Below are positions 1 to 12,900 of a DNA stretch of 64,000 nucleotides, in pieces. Location of the stretch: positions 5,509,748 to 5,573,747 of the forward strand of contig JANVCC010000270.1 in assembly GCA_025345505.1 (NCBI GenBank). The letters are read 5' to 3'. The position numbers were made by a program, and so were the translations under genes. The DNA comes from Todiramphus chloris collaris (taxonomy: Eukaryota > Chordata > Aves > Coraciiformes > Alcedinidae). Each line of letters begins with the position of its first letter. Position 1 is the first letter of the stretch. The notes beneath the pieces are model-generated. The model did not search any database. It had not been told where the DNA came from and saw only the letters and a list, made by a program, of their open reading frames with translations.

Positions 1-320
1 GATTAAGCCTCTGAGAAGCTGCAACAGTACCTTGTAGGTAAGTCAAATATTTCATGACCTTCCTATATTCCCGCGAACAAAAATAAGGAGACATCTTACT
101 GAGTTTCTACCAAGATCTGTGCAGCTTTTAGCAGCAGAGAAGGCTTAAGATGTCTGTTAGTATGAAAATAAATAAAATGTGTGTGTGTGAGCCTGACTGT
201 GAGATGGAGGGCTGTATTTTGTATACAGAGAAGTATGTGCTGATAGTTCTGCTGTGAGTTCATCTGCTCTGCAGAGTCACGTTCCTGACATGGGGGTTAC
301 TTGTGCGTATGTTTGCTAAA
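1..320. other. Non-coding stretch at left edge
   Basis: No gene or repeat is recognised. The sequence at 39..45 reads as a good splice donor (tag|gtaagt) following about 40 bases from the window edge, but the frame that stays open up to it ends in TAG at the junction, so an exon here is only a possibility. A short TG run lies at 179..190. Confidence 0.4.
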
Positions 321-705
321 GACCTCTGGAGATCATCTGGTCCAACCTCTTGCTCCAGACAGGGTAGACTTTAATCTGCTCAGGGCTGTGTCCAGTCAAG
401 CTTTGAATATCTCCATGGGTGGAGATTCCAGGCAACCTTTGCAATGGTGGAAATTTTTATTCTCATGGTATTTTACTCCCCTTATATCTATCACAATTTC
501 TCTGTTGGCAGCTTGTTCCTGTTGCCTCCCAACCTCTCACTGTGCATCCCCAAGCAGAGCCTGGTCCTGCCCTCCCCATACCCTCCTGCGTGGTCGCTGC
601 AGGCTGCAGTGGGATCCCTCGTCACCCATCTCTTCTCAAGGCTGAACAAGTCCAGCTCTCTCTGCTTGCACTGGGGAGCCCAAAGCTGGACACAGCATCC
701 CAGGG
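321..705 (-). mobile_element. CR1 LINE fragment, 3' part, minus strand
   Basis: Read on the + strand this is the reverse complement of a CR1 3' end. It opens with the 'gatcatctggtccaacc' block close to the CR1 3' terminus and passes the 'ggagattccaggcaacc' block. It then reaches 'ttctcaaggctgaacaa' and 'gcactggggagcccaaag', which are typical of the more 5' part of this region. There is internal divergence between about 440 and 540. The copy carries no intact reverse transcriptase and is a dead 5'-truncated insertion. Assignment rests on remembered CR1 consensus blocks; the left end is clearer than the right end. Confidence 0.85.
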
Positions 706-1668
706 CAGGCTTATAAGTGCTGAATATGGAGGAATAATTACTTCCCTCAGCGTGCTGGCTACATGCTTGCTGGGACAGTCCAGTGTTTGGGGTTGAGTCA
801 CAAGGAGGAGGTGGAGGTAAGCATGGGTTAAGGATGGATATGCTGTAGGGCACTGAGGTAACACTGTTACACACACTTCCATTGCAAGTAGGATGGTGTG
901 GTTTCAGCAAACGAGGTGTTTGCTCACACCTTTCCACCCCACCCTGCTGCTCAGACAGCCAGGATGCTGGTGAATCACTGCAGTTTGAAAAGAACCTAGT
1001 TTGCTTTCAGGTGCTGCAGCCATGAGCTGGGTTCTCAGGCAGATGGTTCACAAAGGGTTCAGCCTCCCAGGCCTGGGGGCTGGGGAGGCCACCAGTTGCA
1101 GCAATGCCAGACCTTGCAACTTCATCTGTGTACGAGGGGTCTCATGTGCTCCGTGAGAGTTGGTGGCATTTGAATTAAAAACTCAATGGTTATTCCTTCC
1201 TGTGCTTTTCCTCCGTTCCTCTGCCTTGGCTGTGGAAGCTGTCAGGGAGCATGTTAACTGACTGGTTTGATGATTTCTAATTGGACTTGGCTGGAGAACT
1301 GTTGTGGGGAGCTGTGTGAAGGGGAGTTGTCCCTTGTCTCCTAGCTCAGCTTAGGAAACCTCACAAGGTCACCAAAGAACGGGCAAATTTCTTTGTCAAG
1401 CACTAGACAGATTTCATATGGGTCATCACAGGGACTCCAACCTTAATGCTACCACCACCAACAGCCTTGCAAGAGCTGCGAACTATTTGGCAGAAAACTG
1501 GCAGTTTTGTAACCAAAATCCAGTTTTGCAGGAAAGTTAACTTTGTGCTTTTATTTTTTTTGGATTCTGTTTTGCTGTTGTGAGAAGCAATACATATGGA
1601 AGGCCATTAGAGCCTAAGGCTATTGTTGATATAGTCTTGACTCATTCTTGGCACCCTTCCTTTGTCTT
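706..1668. other. Non-coding stretch
   Basis: Unique-looking sequence between a CR1 copy and the tRNA gene. I see no convincing exon, repeat or RNA gene in it. Confidence 0.5.
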
Positions 1669-1758
1669 CCTTCGATAGCTCAGCTGGTAGAGCGGAGGAC
1701 TGTAGGCTGTCTGTAGAAAGTAATCCTTAGGTCGCCGGTTCAATTCCGGTTCGAAGGA
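1669..1758 (+). tRNA. tRNA-Tyr(GTA) with a 17-nt intron
   Basis: This gene encodes the tRNA that decodes tyrosine codons TAC and TAT. The acceptor stem is CCTTCGA (1669-1675) paired with TCGAAGG (1751-1757), with discriminator A1758. The D stem GCTC (1678-1681) pairs with GAGC (1690-1693). The anticodon stem GAGGA (1695-1699) pairs with TCCTT (1724-1728, one G.U). Anticodon GTA is at 1702-1704 followed by G1705. The intron occupies 1706-1722, directly after the base 3' of the anticodon, the standard place, so the mature tRNA is 73 nt without CCA. The T stem GCCGG (1734-1738) pairs with CCGGT (1746-1750, one G.U) around loop TTCAATT. The internal promoters are an A box at 1676-1687 and a B box at 1737-1747 (GGTTCAATTCC, one base off the usual GGTTCGANTCC but a tolerated purine). 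All stems pair, so the gene looks functional. An intron is a known, general feature of eukaryotic tRNA-Tyr genes. Confidence 0.97.
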
Positions 1759-1762
1759 AAGG

Positions 1763-1769
1763 TTTTTTT
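1763..1769 (+). terminator. Pol III terminator of tRNA-Tyr
   Basis: A run of seven T starts five bases after the discriminator base. RNA polymerase III stops at four or more T on the non-template strand, so this fits the tRNA gene immediately upstream. Confidence 0.9.
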
Positions 1770-2562
1770 GGCTTTTTTGTCTTTCACTTCTGGAGTTTAC
1801 AACATTGCAGAGCTGCCCTTGCCAACCGTATGCCACTTGAAACTGCGTCTACTTAAAACATGCCACTTTCAAGGATTTCGTTTTTACTGCGAGCCTTGTC
1901 TGCTTCTCCTGATTCTTACAGCAATGGTGCTCTGATCTTTGCTACCTCTCTGCCTAATCAGTTGATGCCCAATGTATGAGCTCCTCTGCAGATTCCCAAT
2001 ACCTTCCACAGACCCTTCCTAGCTTGAGCAGACCCACAGTGCAGAGCTTGCAGAGCCTCTGTTAGCCGAGTTGGATGCGGAAAATGGGGGGAGGTCCAGT
2101 TACTGCATCCTCCTTGTTGCTGGCTTCACCCTTTTTCCTATCCCGTTCTTGCATTTTGATGTTCCGAGGTTTTGAGTGGGTGAGGACGAAGAGGGATGGG
2201 GAGGAAAAATGTTTTTTGTGAGGACCACGATCATTCAGGTCAAGGTATTTGTCTGAGACAGCCACTACACGCAACCGCAACCGTTGGCCTCGTGAGAGGG
2301 TTGCGGGTTCCACTGCGCACGCTGCTCTGAGATGCATCATTTCCACACTCTGTCCATTTTGGTGAAGAGTTGTAAAGGCTGGGGCTGGTGAACAGAAATG
2401 GGTAAGAAAAAGAGGCGGTGGAACCATACGAGAGGAGATCACAGGCCAGGTTTATGAGGCATTCTAAGAACTCATTCATACAGAAACCAACATCAGAAGC
2501 TCTCTGAAAAAACCAGGGCACTGTGATGTGTTAGAGAAAATTTTGTTTCACACAGGAAACTG
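1770..2562. other. Non-coding stretch
   Basis: Unique-looking sequence. A small CpG-dense patch lies at about 2265-2330 and includes an 8-bp inverted repeat (CCGCAACC 2275-2282, GGTTGCGG 2299-2306). The 126-codon minus-strand open frame over 2062-2442 resembles no protein I know. Confidence 0.45.
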
Positions 2563-2680
2563 ACTCATGGAACTCACTTTCACAAGCCACGATTGGCTCT
2601 GAGAGGGCTGTAAAAAGCTTTATTAAAGAAAAGATTAGAGGTTTTTAGATGTTTACATTAGATGAGATGACATTAGGGAT
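2563..2680 (+). mobile_element. Old CR1-like LINE relic
   Basis: The run from 'tcatggaactcac' through 'aaagattagaggtttttag' to 'gatgtttacat' resembles the pre-3' block of older CR1 subfamilies, in which a 'tggaactc...' phrase is followed by '...ggattagacatttatatgg'. It is strongly diverged, so the family assignment is tentative. Confidence 0.4.
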
Positions 2681-4940
2681 CCAAATCCCAAAGCTCATGC
2701 AAAGCAACTCCTCATGCAAAGCACAGTGCTAAACTGAACAAAGATTGGAGAAGGAGGTGCCAACTTTGCTCGGTTGCTTACCTCTCACTGGGTTATAAAT
2801 GCATTGGAATTGTTTAATGAGAAATACTCGTCAGAAGTTGGAGTCAAATGCATTAAGGAACCAGGACTAAGGTAGAATGAATAATCAAGCGATTATATGT
2901 AATTCCAGTATTTTAAAAGATTTTTTTTTTTTTTTAAACTAATTAGCGTCAGATCAATGACCATCGATCATAGCAGAGCACCAGGTTTCTTTGTCCTTCC
3001 AAAGCCAGCTGCATTAATTCCTCTTCAGCCTGCATAGCAGTACCCACTTACAACCTCATAACCATAATGGCTTTTCAGCACGGGGAGACGCAGGACAGGA
3101 GGCAGGCAGCTCTGCCTCTCCTCTCAACGCCACAGCTACCTCTCCAGGCTATGCATTTATTGCTCCGTAGGGGCTCCCACAGCAGGCTGGGGCTGTAAAA
3201 GCCAGGGTGGGAAAGGCAAGCAGCCTCCTTCCATAGGCCTCCCAGGGAGGAGGATGCAGAGCAGCAACGTCCCCGGTGGGAATCTGGCAGTTGCTTGAGA
3301 CGAGGAGGAGGAGAGGGGTATGAGCCTGGGTGATGCCCCAGGAGGAACAAATACTGGCGTATTTGTAACCAGGCTGGGTAACAAATCTGTCCTGTGGTGC
3401 CTGGGACAGATTTTCTCCTTGCAAAGAGCCTTTTACGGTCTTGGTGAGCAAGAAGACAAAGTAGGAACCTTTCCAAATGAGTGAATACGTGACTCATGCA
3501 TTTAATTGCTGCAATAAGCCTGAAGCTTTTGATTCAAAATCTGCCAATAATCATGAAAAGTAAATCCTTGTGCTCGTATCAGAGAAGGGACCAATGCTTT
3601 CCCTGAGACTGGGGAATGGTGGTGACTGATGGACAGACTGGAACAGACTGGCTGCCTCATGGGTATTTTGTGCATGTGCAGATCTTTGCTGACTTAATAT
3701 TTCAGTCTGGGTCGTGCAAGGTATGACTGAAACAAGAATGGAGGGAGAAAGGATTAATTAAAAGTAGGTTCTTACTGCAAATGATATTAATTCTTTAGTT
3801 GGAAAGGGCAAGCTGCTGCAGCACGGGTTCACCCTCCTGTTACTGCACACCAGTGGGTAACTGGGTCCTGGTGGAGAATACCACCTGATGTGGTTAGCTC
3901 CTGTTATCCCATGGCTGTTTCATGTTGTGCTGTTTCAGCTACCAGGACTGCCCCACGCTGACACAGTGGTGATGCTGACCCTGTCTTTCTCCACAATGAC
4001 ATCTGCACAAGGAAATTCTACAAAGGTTCTAGTGAATCGAGCCATCGAGCCAGAAATGGGAATTTAAATGAAGTTCTGGTGTTTTTCTCACACACGTCAG
4101 TTGAAATTCAGGCAGCCAAGGTAGGCAGTATTTAAAAACTGTATAGTCTTCCATGTTTAGGAGCTTCAGCCTTCTTTCATCTTGAATAAGCTTTCTCTCA
4201 CAGCCAACCTTCTCTGGCTCATCAGATATTAGGAGGATCACCATGTCCTTGTCTGAGGGGTGGCACTGAACAGAGCAGACCCCTGAAACAAAGACATTAA
4301 CTGTCTGGGGACACAGCCAGCAGTAGTAAGATCCTATTAGGCAAGATAATGTCTGACATCAGTGGGACAAGTGGGATATTCCTTCCCTTTCCAAAATACT
4401 TTTCTCCTCTTCTTGTCTCACTTCTTGTCCCAAAACAAACTTTTAATCTACCCCCAATTTAGAAGCAGCGTACTGCGTGGTAAAGAAATTGGAAGATACA
4501 GAGTTAGCATAAACATATTACAAAAGAGCTGTACTTTCTCCCTCGGGGGAGAGCATGGCTCGTGATGCTGCAGGACAGCTTGCCGGGTCGGATCCAGCCG
4601 CTTGTCTTACGTGGTGATTGTGCAGCTTTGCTGAGCAGCCTGTGTTTGGTGGTTTGTGACTGCTCTTGTCTGTGATCGTTCCGAAAGGAACTTTTTTTTT
4701 GGTGAAAAATTACAAGTGCAGTTTCGGCAGTGGCGTAACTCCAAGTTCTCAGTTGTACTTGCTTTGGGTGATGTTGTGTACCTTGAGCTCTGTTTTGGTT
4801 TCCCCGTGTAAATGAACCCCTGTCTCGCTCTACACACCTGATTTCACGTGCTTGCATCCAAGCCACGTTGCAGGGAATGCTTCTCCTGGTACGATGTGGA
4901 ACAGCTAAGTGATGCAGGGCCTGCCTAAGGACATCTAGTT
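2681..4940. other. Non-coding stretch
   Basis: AT-rich unique sequence with a T15 run at 2921-2935. The interval 3720-3800 is ATTA-rich and could be a conserved element. The minus-strand open frames over 3075-3497 overlap one another in several frames and are not recognised. Confidence 0.45.
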
Positions 4941-5263
4941 AAAGGAGGACTGTAAGAAGATGGGGACAAACATTTTAGCAGGGCCTGTTGTGACAGTACA
5001 AGGGGCAATTGCTTTAAACTAAAAGAGAGAAGATTTAGGCTAGATCTAAGAAAGATATTTTTTACACAGAGGGTGGGGAGAGCCTGTGCCAGGCTGCCCA
5101 GAGAGGTGGTGGCTGCCCCATCCCTGGCACCATTGCAGGGGAGGTTGCCCGGGGCTCTGAGCACCCTGCTCTAGCTGCAGATGGCCCTGCTCCCTGCAGG
5201 GGGGTTGGACTGGATGACTTTGAAAGGTGCCTTCCAACCCAAAGCATTCCATGGTTCTGTGAG
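4941..5263 (+). mobile_element. CR1 LINE fragment, 3' end, plus strand
   Basis: A 5'-truncated CR1 copy. Recognisable blocks in order are 'gggcctgttgtgacag', 'caattgctttaaact', 'gagaagatttaggctaga', 'caggctgcccagagaggt' and 'gggttggactggatgact'. It ends with 'ccttccaacccaaagc' and a remnant of the terminal octamer-type repeat ('attccatggttctgtg'). It is non-autonomous and contains no protein domain. The open frames on its minus strand are shadows of the repeat. Confidence 0.93.
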
Positions 5264-8200
5264 AAGATGGGTAATCTCCAGATTTTGAATGATGTGAGCT
5301 GCATTCTCCAGCATCCAGTTTCAGCCCAGAATTGTAGCTCCGCAGAACTGATAGGACTGCAGACCTAACTTTATATCCAGCCCGCTGCTTTCGTTTGAGC
5401 TCTGTAAATGTTTTTTCTTCTGTGGGGACTCTCTTGCAGCCACCTGCTGCCTCTGGTCATGCAGATTTAGATAAAGCTCTTTAAGCAGGCCCATATCTTT
5501 ATAAAGTTTTACATCATGGCAAGGAAAACACAGTCCTGATTCCTGTCTGGGGTAATAATACAAATAAATAGTAACAACTGCACGGTTTCCTTACAGCTCT
5601 AGAGGTAGAACCATGGCAATTAAAATAGTGTGCAATTAAGGGGAGCTTGAAAAGGCTTTTAAAACCAGGAAGCAACTCAGGATGCTTGGCTGATGATTTG
5701 CTAGTTTGAAGGAACTGCAAGTGGTTGGAAATTGGTTTGCTTTTACCGTGAAGTAAAACTATTCTCCAGCATCTGTTCAGCTAGATTGATGAAGAGCATC
5801 TCAACATGGCTGGAAATGACCAACAGCAGTTGCTGCCTTTACTTGCAACCACCAGATCAGGTAGATTTACACCGAACTGAGCTACTGTTTGCACATTTCT
5901 TGAGGCCTTCTTAACCACTCTCTACCAACCAATCTTTCTTTTTCCTATTGTAGTTATAATCAGGCCTTGATAAGAACTGCTGCCAGAGACATCCAATCAG
6001 TCCCATGTTATCATCTGGAAATGATTAGAGTCCTCAGGACAGATTGAAGCCATTTTGAGAGCATTGATTAGTTCCTTATTTCAAGTTGTGCCATTTCACT
6101 GTTCACTGTTTTAAAATTCTTGCCTCATTTACGAGGATACTGGTTTTTACATTGTAAATAACAAAATGTATTTTGTTGCACGAATCCAAATAACGTTTGA
6201 AGTTTGTGTCTTTTTTTTGTTGAAGTCATCTGGAGAGTCTGTGCTCTCTTGTCAGCTTCAATCAATGCACAATAATCAGTTATCTTATTAAAGTGTTCAA
6301 TTACTCTGTAGGGATGAGGTGCTGTAGCTGTTTGGCTTAATTTCCTAGAAGGTTCTCAGCAGCATTGGAGTTACTTGCCTGGCTGCTTAAAGGTATCTGC
6401 TGCAAAAATGAAGCTGATACCAAAGCCTTGCAGGACTAGATATGCATTCCTCAAAGGTCCTTAAGAGTGTTGTAACACAAACATAGGAGTAGAAGACAAA
6501 TTTTAGCACGGTACCTTGCCAGTCCCTAGCCAACATCATATATTTTGCTCGGGTATTTCATTTACTCCTGACTTGGGCAAGATTCCCTTTGGTTACCACG
6601 GGAGCATTCCCTAACCCCAGCCTCCTCATGGAAAGCAGTGTCATGTCAACATGTCTTTGATGCTGCAAACCACTTCTTGCCATCTACTTTGTGGGCTGGG
6701 TATACCGTGCTGTTGCCAGTTCCTAAGAAGGGAGTCTTTGTCCATCTGTCTGTGCTTTTATGCTTAGGAGGGATGGTAAGAGTCCTGGCTTCTTCTTTGT
6801 TGAGTCTGGAGAGGTTTCAGCGTTCCTTTTTCCTGCAGTACACGACCCTTCCGTTTCCCAAGGAGGAAAGCTACCACTGACTCTTGGGTCTGCACGTTTC
6901 ATGTTTATTTGAAGTCTGGGGAGAAGGAATGTGAAGAGGTGAGGCATAATTTCTGCTTAGGTCTCCCAAACCTTATAGAGGCCTGAGAAGATCTATATTT
7001 GTGAATTAAGGGTCTCTTCAAATTCAGAGTTGAGGTGTTGGTGCTCCCTATTGCCCTTTTGGAGTATGTGGAGCTAAAAAAAACCCCACTAATAATGCCA
7101 ATATAAGGCTTTCCTGGGAGCACTATGTTTTGCAGGCCACATGGTCTTTAGTCCCTCATGTCCCTGCGACATGGAGAGGTGCCAGTGTCCCTATTTCACA
7201 TAACGTGGTTAGTCCCCAAGACTGCTGCTGTTGAGTGATGAGTCCTAAGAGGCTGCAGCAGAGCAGAAAAAGTCACCTGACCCTTTAGAAGTTCTCATTG
7301 CTGTGTGTCTTGACCACTCTTCCTCCTCTCTTCTGGAGTTTCTCACTTTTGGTAACCCATTGACTCACTCAACCCCAAAAACCAGCAACGAGTTTTCTCT
7401 TGATTTCAGTTTGCAGCAGCTTTGCAGCCTGAATGATCTTGGTTCCTTCTCCCAGAAATACAAGTGAATAAAACCCTAGGAGGCTACTGCTGTGTTAAAT
7501 CTTGCCACAACCAGGTTTCCAGCACAGACTCCATGCCAGGAGAGCCAACTGGTGTGTGCTGGAAGGGAGAGCTCCTTCTGCTGTGGCCAAAAGGGGAAGG
7601 AGGAGAGTGGTGGCGATCCTGCTGGTGCAGGAGGTACGCGTCCATCCATCCACCATCTGGGGTGGGCTGGAGCTTTTCTGCAGGAAGCCACGTGTACGTG
7701 GAGGGGCCAGTGCTCAGTCCTTCGTGAGAAATGAAACAGCACGTGCAGCTAGGAGAGGAGAGTGACAAAAGCAGAGGGGACAGGAAGCTGTGTTTGAGCC
7801 ACGTTTGATCAGGCTGGAGGGAGGGGAGCGTGAGGGGCTCTGCGGTGAGAAGGTCTGTAAAAACACGGCAATTATCCTCATCTCAGCATGCCTATTGAGA
7901 AATAATCAAACTTGTGATGAGTCTCGTGACCTGTCAGACCTCTCAACTGAACTGCAGCTGAAGAGATTCACTGTAAAACGGTGTAGGCTGCTTCTTATTG
8001 TTGATTTTTAACCATGAGAGTTCCTAAGGGAAATAGCATATAGTAATAACATTTAATGGTCTTCTGATGAGCATCTGGTGCTGGGCTTTCTTTTTTTTTT
8101 TTTCCTTTTAAATTGCATTAAAATTAAAACAGCAGTATTGCACTGAGTCCTCATTTCCTGTCAGGAGAGGAATTATGATGCTCTATTGATTGGCAAAGCT

Positions 8201-9888
8201 GTTTCCCATCCTGCATGAGTGTGGTTAGTGGACAGAACTTCTCCCGCAGACACAGACATGCCCTACCAACCCCCTCAGTTCTGAAAGTTTTCTTCCCTCT
8301 AAATTATTGCTAGTGCAGCGACTGCTCCTCAAAATTTAAAACAGCAGAGAGAAGGACTAAAATACTCTCATATATGCCTTTGCATTAATTTATGTGCTAT
8401 CACATTGAATAAAAGGAAATAGCAAGTTAAGCATGTTCAAGAAGCCACATGATGAGTATAATTGATGCATTCAGCCTATAGAACATACATATAATAGTCC
8501 ATTGTAGTTATGGGATTGACCAGCCAATATTTTTGCCTTGGAGATCATTACTTAAGCTGATGACTCTTGACCCTTTTCTTTTAGTGCTTCAAGAAGTTTG
8601 CCAGAAAGTACCCTTTTTTGCCAGTCAGCCTTTAACATCTCCCTCTGAGCAGCCTCAAGTTTTCATTTAACTTATTTCTGAACGTTAATCTGCTTTTTAT
8701 CCCAAGGACCTTTATGAGAAATAAATTGGAACCTTTTCAGAAACGCAATTGTAAAAGCTTCTTCCTTACTAGTTAAAAAGCTTGTCACGGTGTAGCAACA
8801 ATGTACGTGTTGTAAAATGGTGTGGAATTTAACAAAAAAAATGGAAACTAAAAAGGCAACGGAGCAATGCTGAAGCAACACGCTGGGTGTTTCTGTGCAG
8901 AAACTCACCTGCGTAGGAAATGTGATTCATAGCAGTGTGTAGGAGAGCAAAGAGACTCACTTTCAGGGAGACAAAGATCTGCTTTGCCGTAACTTCGCAG
9001 TTACCATTGGTCGTCGTCCTGCCAAGGTGGCCGATGGGCAGAATAAAGAGGAAGGCTTGCAGCCAAACTGGCAAACCTCATTAAAGCATCTGCTTTAAAT
9101 AGGTGCTGGCTCAGGAAAGGAAGACTGATGGTGGAGACCTTGAAGATTGAAGTAGTGCATGAAACTGGGTGGTTCCTTTTCATCCTTTCCGGGTTAAAAA
9201 AAGAAAAGGGGATAGCAGTGAAGAGAGTGTGCTCTGTTGAGGAGAGCCTTCAATGACTGATGGACACTTCCCTTGCGAGCAGTCCTCATCTGAATGCTTC
9301 TTGGTACCCAGGTCTCCCCCATGAGATGTGCTGGTGGATGCAGGTACAGGGAAAGAATATCCAGGTTTTAATCTGATTCCTCTTTCAGTGCTGCAGTGAA
9401 GAGGTATTTTTCTTATCAACTACTCTCTTACAAGGGGAGTGCTAGTAGACTTCTGGAATGAATTATAAAGAAATTCCGTATCCTCCTATGAAACAGAATA
9501 AAAATGTCTAACGTCAAGGTGAGTGGTAAGGGATCGTTGGTGATTTGAGAATGGAAGTGACTTGGACCCCCTCTGCCCCTACCCCAGTAATGACTGGTGA
9601 TAGCCCTCTGAAACAGGGCTGTGCTGAAGCCCAGTTCCCAACAGGCTCCTTCCCGTTTGTTTTCTTTCTGATGAGGCCTTTCTCTGCTCAGTGCACACCA
9701 CGATACCCACTTTATTAAAAAAACCTACACAAATTTCTTTACTAGGCAAGACAGACCTTGGCAAATAATTACTTCTAGTTCTTACTCCTAACATATGTAT
9801 GGCTTCTTATTTATAGAGACTTGTAATAAAAACGGGAATGATTTTCTTGACCTGGTAAGTTACAGCTTAAACCAATAAAAGAACAAAG
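5264..9888. other. Long non-coding stretch
   Basis: Mostly unique and AT-rich, with several ATTA-type homeodomain-like sites and a T run near 8091-8103. No protein similarity is recognised in any open frame. A candidate first-exon signal at 9504-9524 (ATG, four sense codons, then GTGAGT) is listed in the findings. A minus-strand donor-like site (complement of CTCACCTG) lies at 8904-8911. Confidence 0.45.
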
Positions 9889-9913
9889 GAAGAGGACGTA
9901 AGAAGAGGACGTA
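9889..9913 (+). repeat. 13-bp direct duplication
   Basis: The word GAAGAGGACGTA occurs at 9889-9900 and again at 9902-9913, with one A between. It is a perfect two-copy tandem duplication with a 13-bp period, probably a replication-slippage event. Confidence 0.9.
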
Positions 9914-12900
9914 GGAAAGGGTTTTGTTTAAAGAGCCACATGCACAGCTAATAGATGTATCCAGGGAAAAGAGATAAAATACCTCAGATTAATAACTGTG
10001 ACGTTCTGCTGGCTTATTGCTTTCTAAAGGTTTTACCCTCTGTGGACGCAGAGCTGTATAAAAGATGAAGTAGTTGCACTCCACATTTTAGTCATCCCAG
10101 TAATGATGGCAACATCTCTGTTACAAACTCATGTTCTCCAAGGATAGCAGTCCTCTCTGTAGTATTTCCAAGGGGAAGATTGATCAGGTTCCTTTCTCTA
10201 TGTTGCTTCTATACTTGCTCCTCTGTTCTTTGCTTCTCACTGCTTGACCTTTGTTGAATTAGTCATGTAAAGCAACAAAATGCTGCTTGAAGTTCATAAA
10301 TCTTGGTCCTCCTATTTCCTGTGAACAGGTCCAGCTGAGAAAGTGAAGAAGAAACCTGTCAGGATGCCATAATAAGCAGCGTATATCAGAAACCCACTGG
10401 ACAGAAAACCTAGCTCAAACACTAGCTTTGTTTGCACAAAGCATGAAATGTTGCTTAAACTCATATAGAAAATATTTCTTTGTGTATCACGGGGAGCTTT
10501 CATGTAAGCTCAGATTAGCTGGAAATTAGGACAAGGCCTGAACTTTGCTCCCTCACTGCTATAGGAGCAGTTGGCTGGGGTGTTTTGCGAGGAAGACAGG
10601 CAGAAATGCATTGCAGTTGATCTCAATCCTGTGTTCCTCAGAGATGAGAGAGAAAGACTTTCAGTCTGATACTTAAAAATAAGGGAGTTTCTTGGAGAGG
10701 GCGAGATGGGCAAAGATCCAGAAGCTGAGAAAACCAGTAAAGGGAAAAGGTCCATTACACATATGGGAATGGAGGAGAGGGGCAAGGATGAGAGTAGTGT
10801 TTATTTCATGGGGGTGAAATCAGAATGCAACTGCAGGTTGAAAGAAATCCACAAAAGGTTGTTTTTAACTGTAGAGCCATTTGTAAATAGTGTAAAGTGA
10901 ACTTATTCTCCTTCTTTTTCTTGCTTTATACCAGTGCTCGTCCAGAAAACACCATTGCATGTAGCATCAACAGAAAGATGAGGAACCAGGGAGTCGCAGA
11001 GATATCCTTAGCACTGATATCTCTGAGGAATGAGGGCTAAGGGGCTTGAGAAGGGTAGAGGTATTTTGAGTATTAATCTCTTGAGTAGATTCAGGGGACT
11101 GTGCTAGCTTTCACTGGTGGCTTTTTCCAAGGCCCTGCATCACAACACTCCTCCCAGATATTTTGCAAGCATACAGAACAAGCTTTCCCATCAGTAACCT
11201 GCCATGGGGTTATGTTGTCCCCCCTCTACCCCTGCCTCATACCTGGCAGCTCTGCCTTATACTTGGAGGACACAGAACCCAGGAGGGAAATGTCTCACCC
11301 ATGGGGAGCCGATTCCTTCAACCAACAAGCCTGGCAATCTTGTACTTTTATGAACACTGAGCTCACCTTGGATGTTAGGAGGAAGAAATGCATTAGCTGG
11401 TAAGCGTGTTGGGTCTCTTCCAAGGCACGCTAGCGTGCTGCTCTGCACACCAGCATGGAAACAATTTGCAGGCTGGAGAGCTGGTGAGCTCTCTCTCAAG
11501 GAGCTCTGCCCCATGCTCTTCTCTCCCTTCACCTTCAGAGCCATTCTTTATTCAATCTCTTTTGCTCCAGTTTCACCACCTGAGCTTAAACGTGGCCGTC
11601 TGACATGGGGACTCTGGGTGAGTAGAGCCACGTTAGTTGTAAAATCCCTAGCCAATCTTATTTTTTGGCACGAAGGTGGCGGTTACGGCATTGTTTTTAT
11701 TATTCATCAAAAGGAAAGTTTTCAAAGTAAATACATCAAATACCACATAACATAAGCTCTTCCCAACTGCCGCTTCCTCTCCCTTTTTCTTTTCCCCTGC
11801 CTCCTATTTTTATAAGTAATCGAGTTGTTACTCCAGAGTCAATTCCAGGTCATCTTTCATTTGCTCAAAATATATCCTTATTGGCAAGATATTTTCCCAT
11901 TATTCAGGAACACACATCTTGTTTTACTTACAGCTGTGTGCTGTATTTTATGTTCTCATATAAATGTTATGCCTGGATTATCATAACTAGAGCAAACTGG
12001 GTTTAGGGTTTGTTGTTGTTGTTATTTTTAGGTCCCCCCTGCCCCTCAAAACAGGAGAGAAATATTATCCTATCTGGAGTTTGGTATCTTTCTGAGTTCT
12101 TAAAACAACTCAGCTTTTCACATTTCTCTCCGGTAATGCAGACCTCCCCTCTGCTGTGTGAGCTTCCCTAGTTTGGGGAATGTTGATAGCTGAGGTTTGG
12201 GAAGGATTAAGGGGTAAGCAGCATTGCTTCCATCCCACGAGGGGCAGGAGAGAACACAAGGTGGGGTCAGATTCCAGAAATCATTACCTGATGTATGAAA
12301 AAAGTACTTTTTCTTATCTGTTTTACACTGTTACTAGTTTTGAGGAGTGGCCTTGTTTCCAGTGTTGCAGGATCTGGTGAGTTTTGGTGAATTCTGTGTT
12401 TGTTTAACCACTTTCATGACTCTGGGAGACGATCAAATAGAAGCCCATAGTCACATACTGAGGGACCTGTGAGGGACAGCACCTAAGTCCCATTGGCTTC
12501 AGCATGGTGTTAAATATTTACTGGAGTGATTAAATGAACTTGAAGTCTTGATGAAGAAGGATGCAACAAATATATATTGCGGTTCTTAATCTTATCCCTG
12601 TATTTCATGCCTGTGGGTGCTAATGCTTGATGCAGTACAGAGAGCATGCAGAAGAGAGGGATTTTCTTCTGTGTGCATGACAAAAGGCAAACAGAATTTT
12701 CCTCATATTTTTAGGGTGTCTGTGCCAGTGTAAGACCGCCGGAGGAAAGCGTGCCGCTGAAATCCCTTCAGCCTTATGGTTTTTGGTTTCTTTTTGGTAT
12801 GGTCTTCTGATGCAGAATGGCATGGTTCTGCACCCCCTGCCCCCATGAGAGGAAGACCACATGCGCATCGTAAGCTACTCAGTTGATTAATACTCTGTGC

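Noticed and set aside
2275..2306. 8-bp inverted repeat as an RNA hairpin gene
   Set aside because: Short stem with a 16-base loop and no further support.
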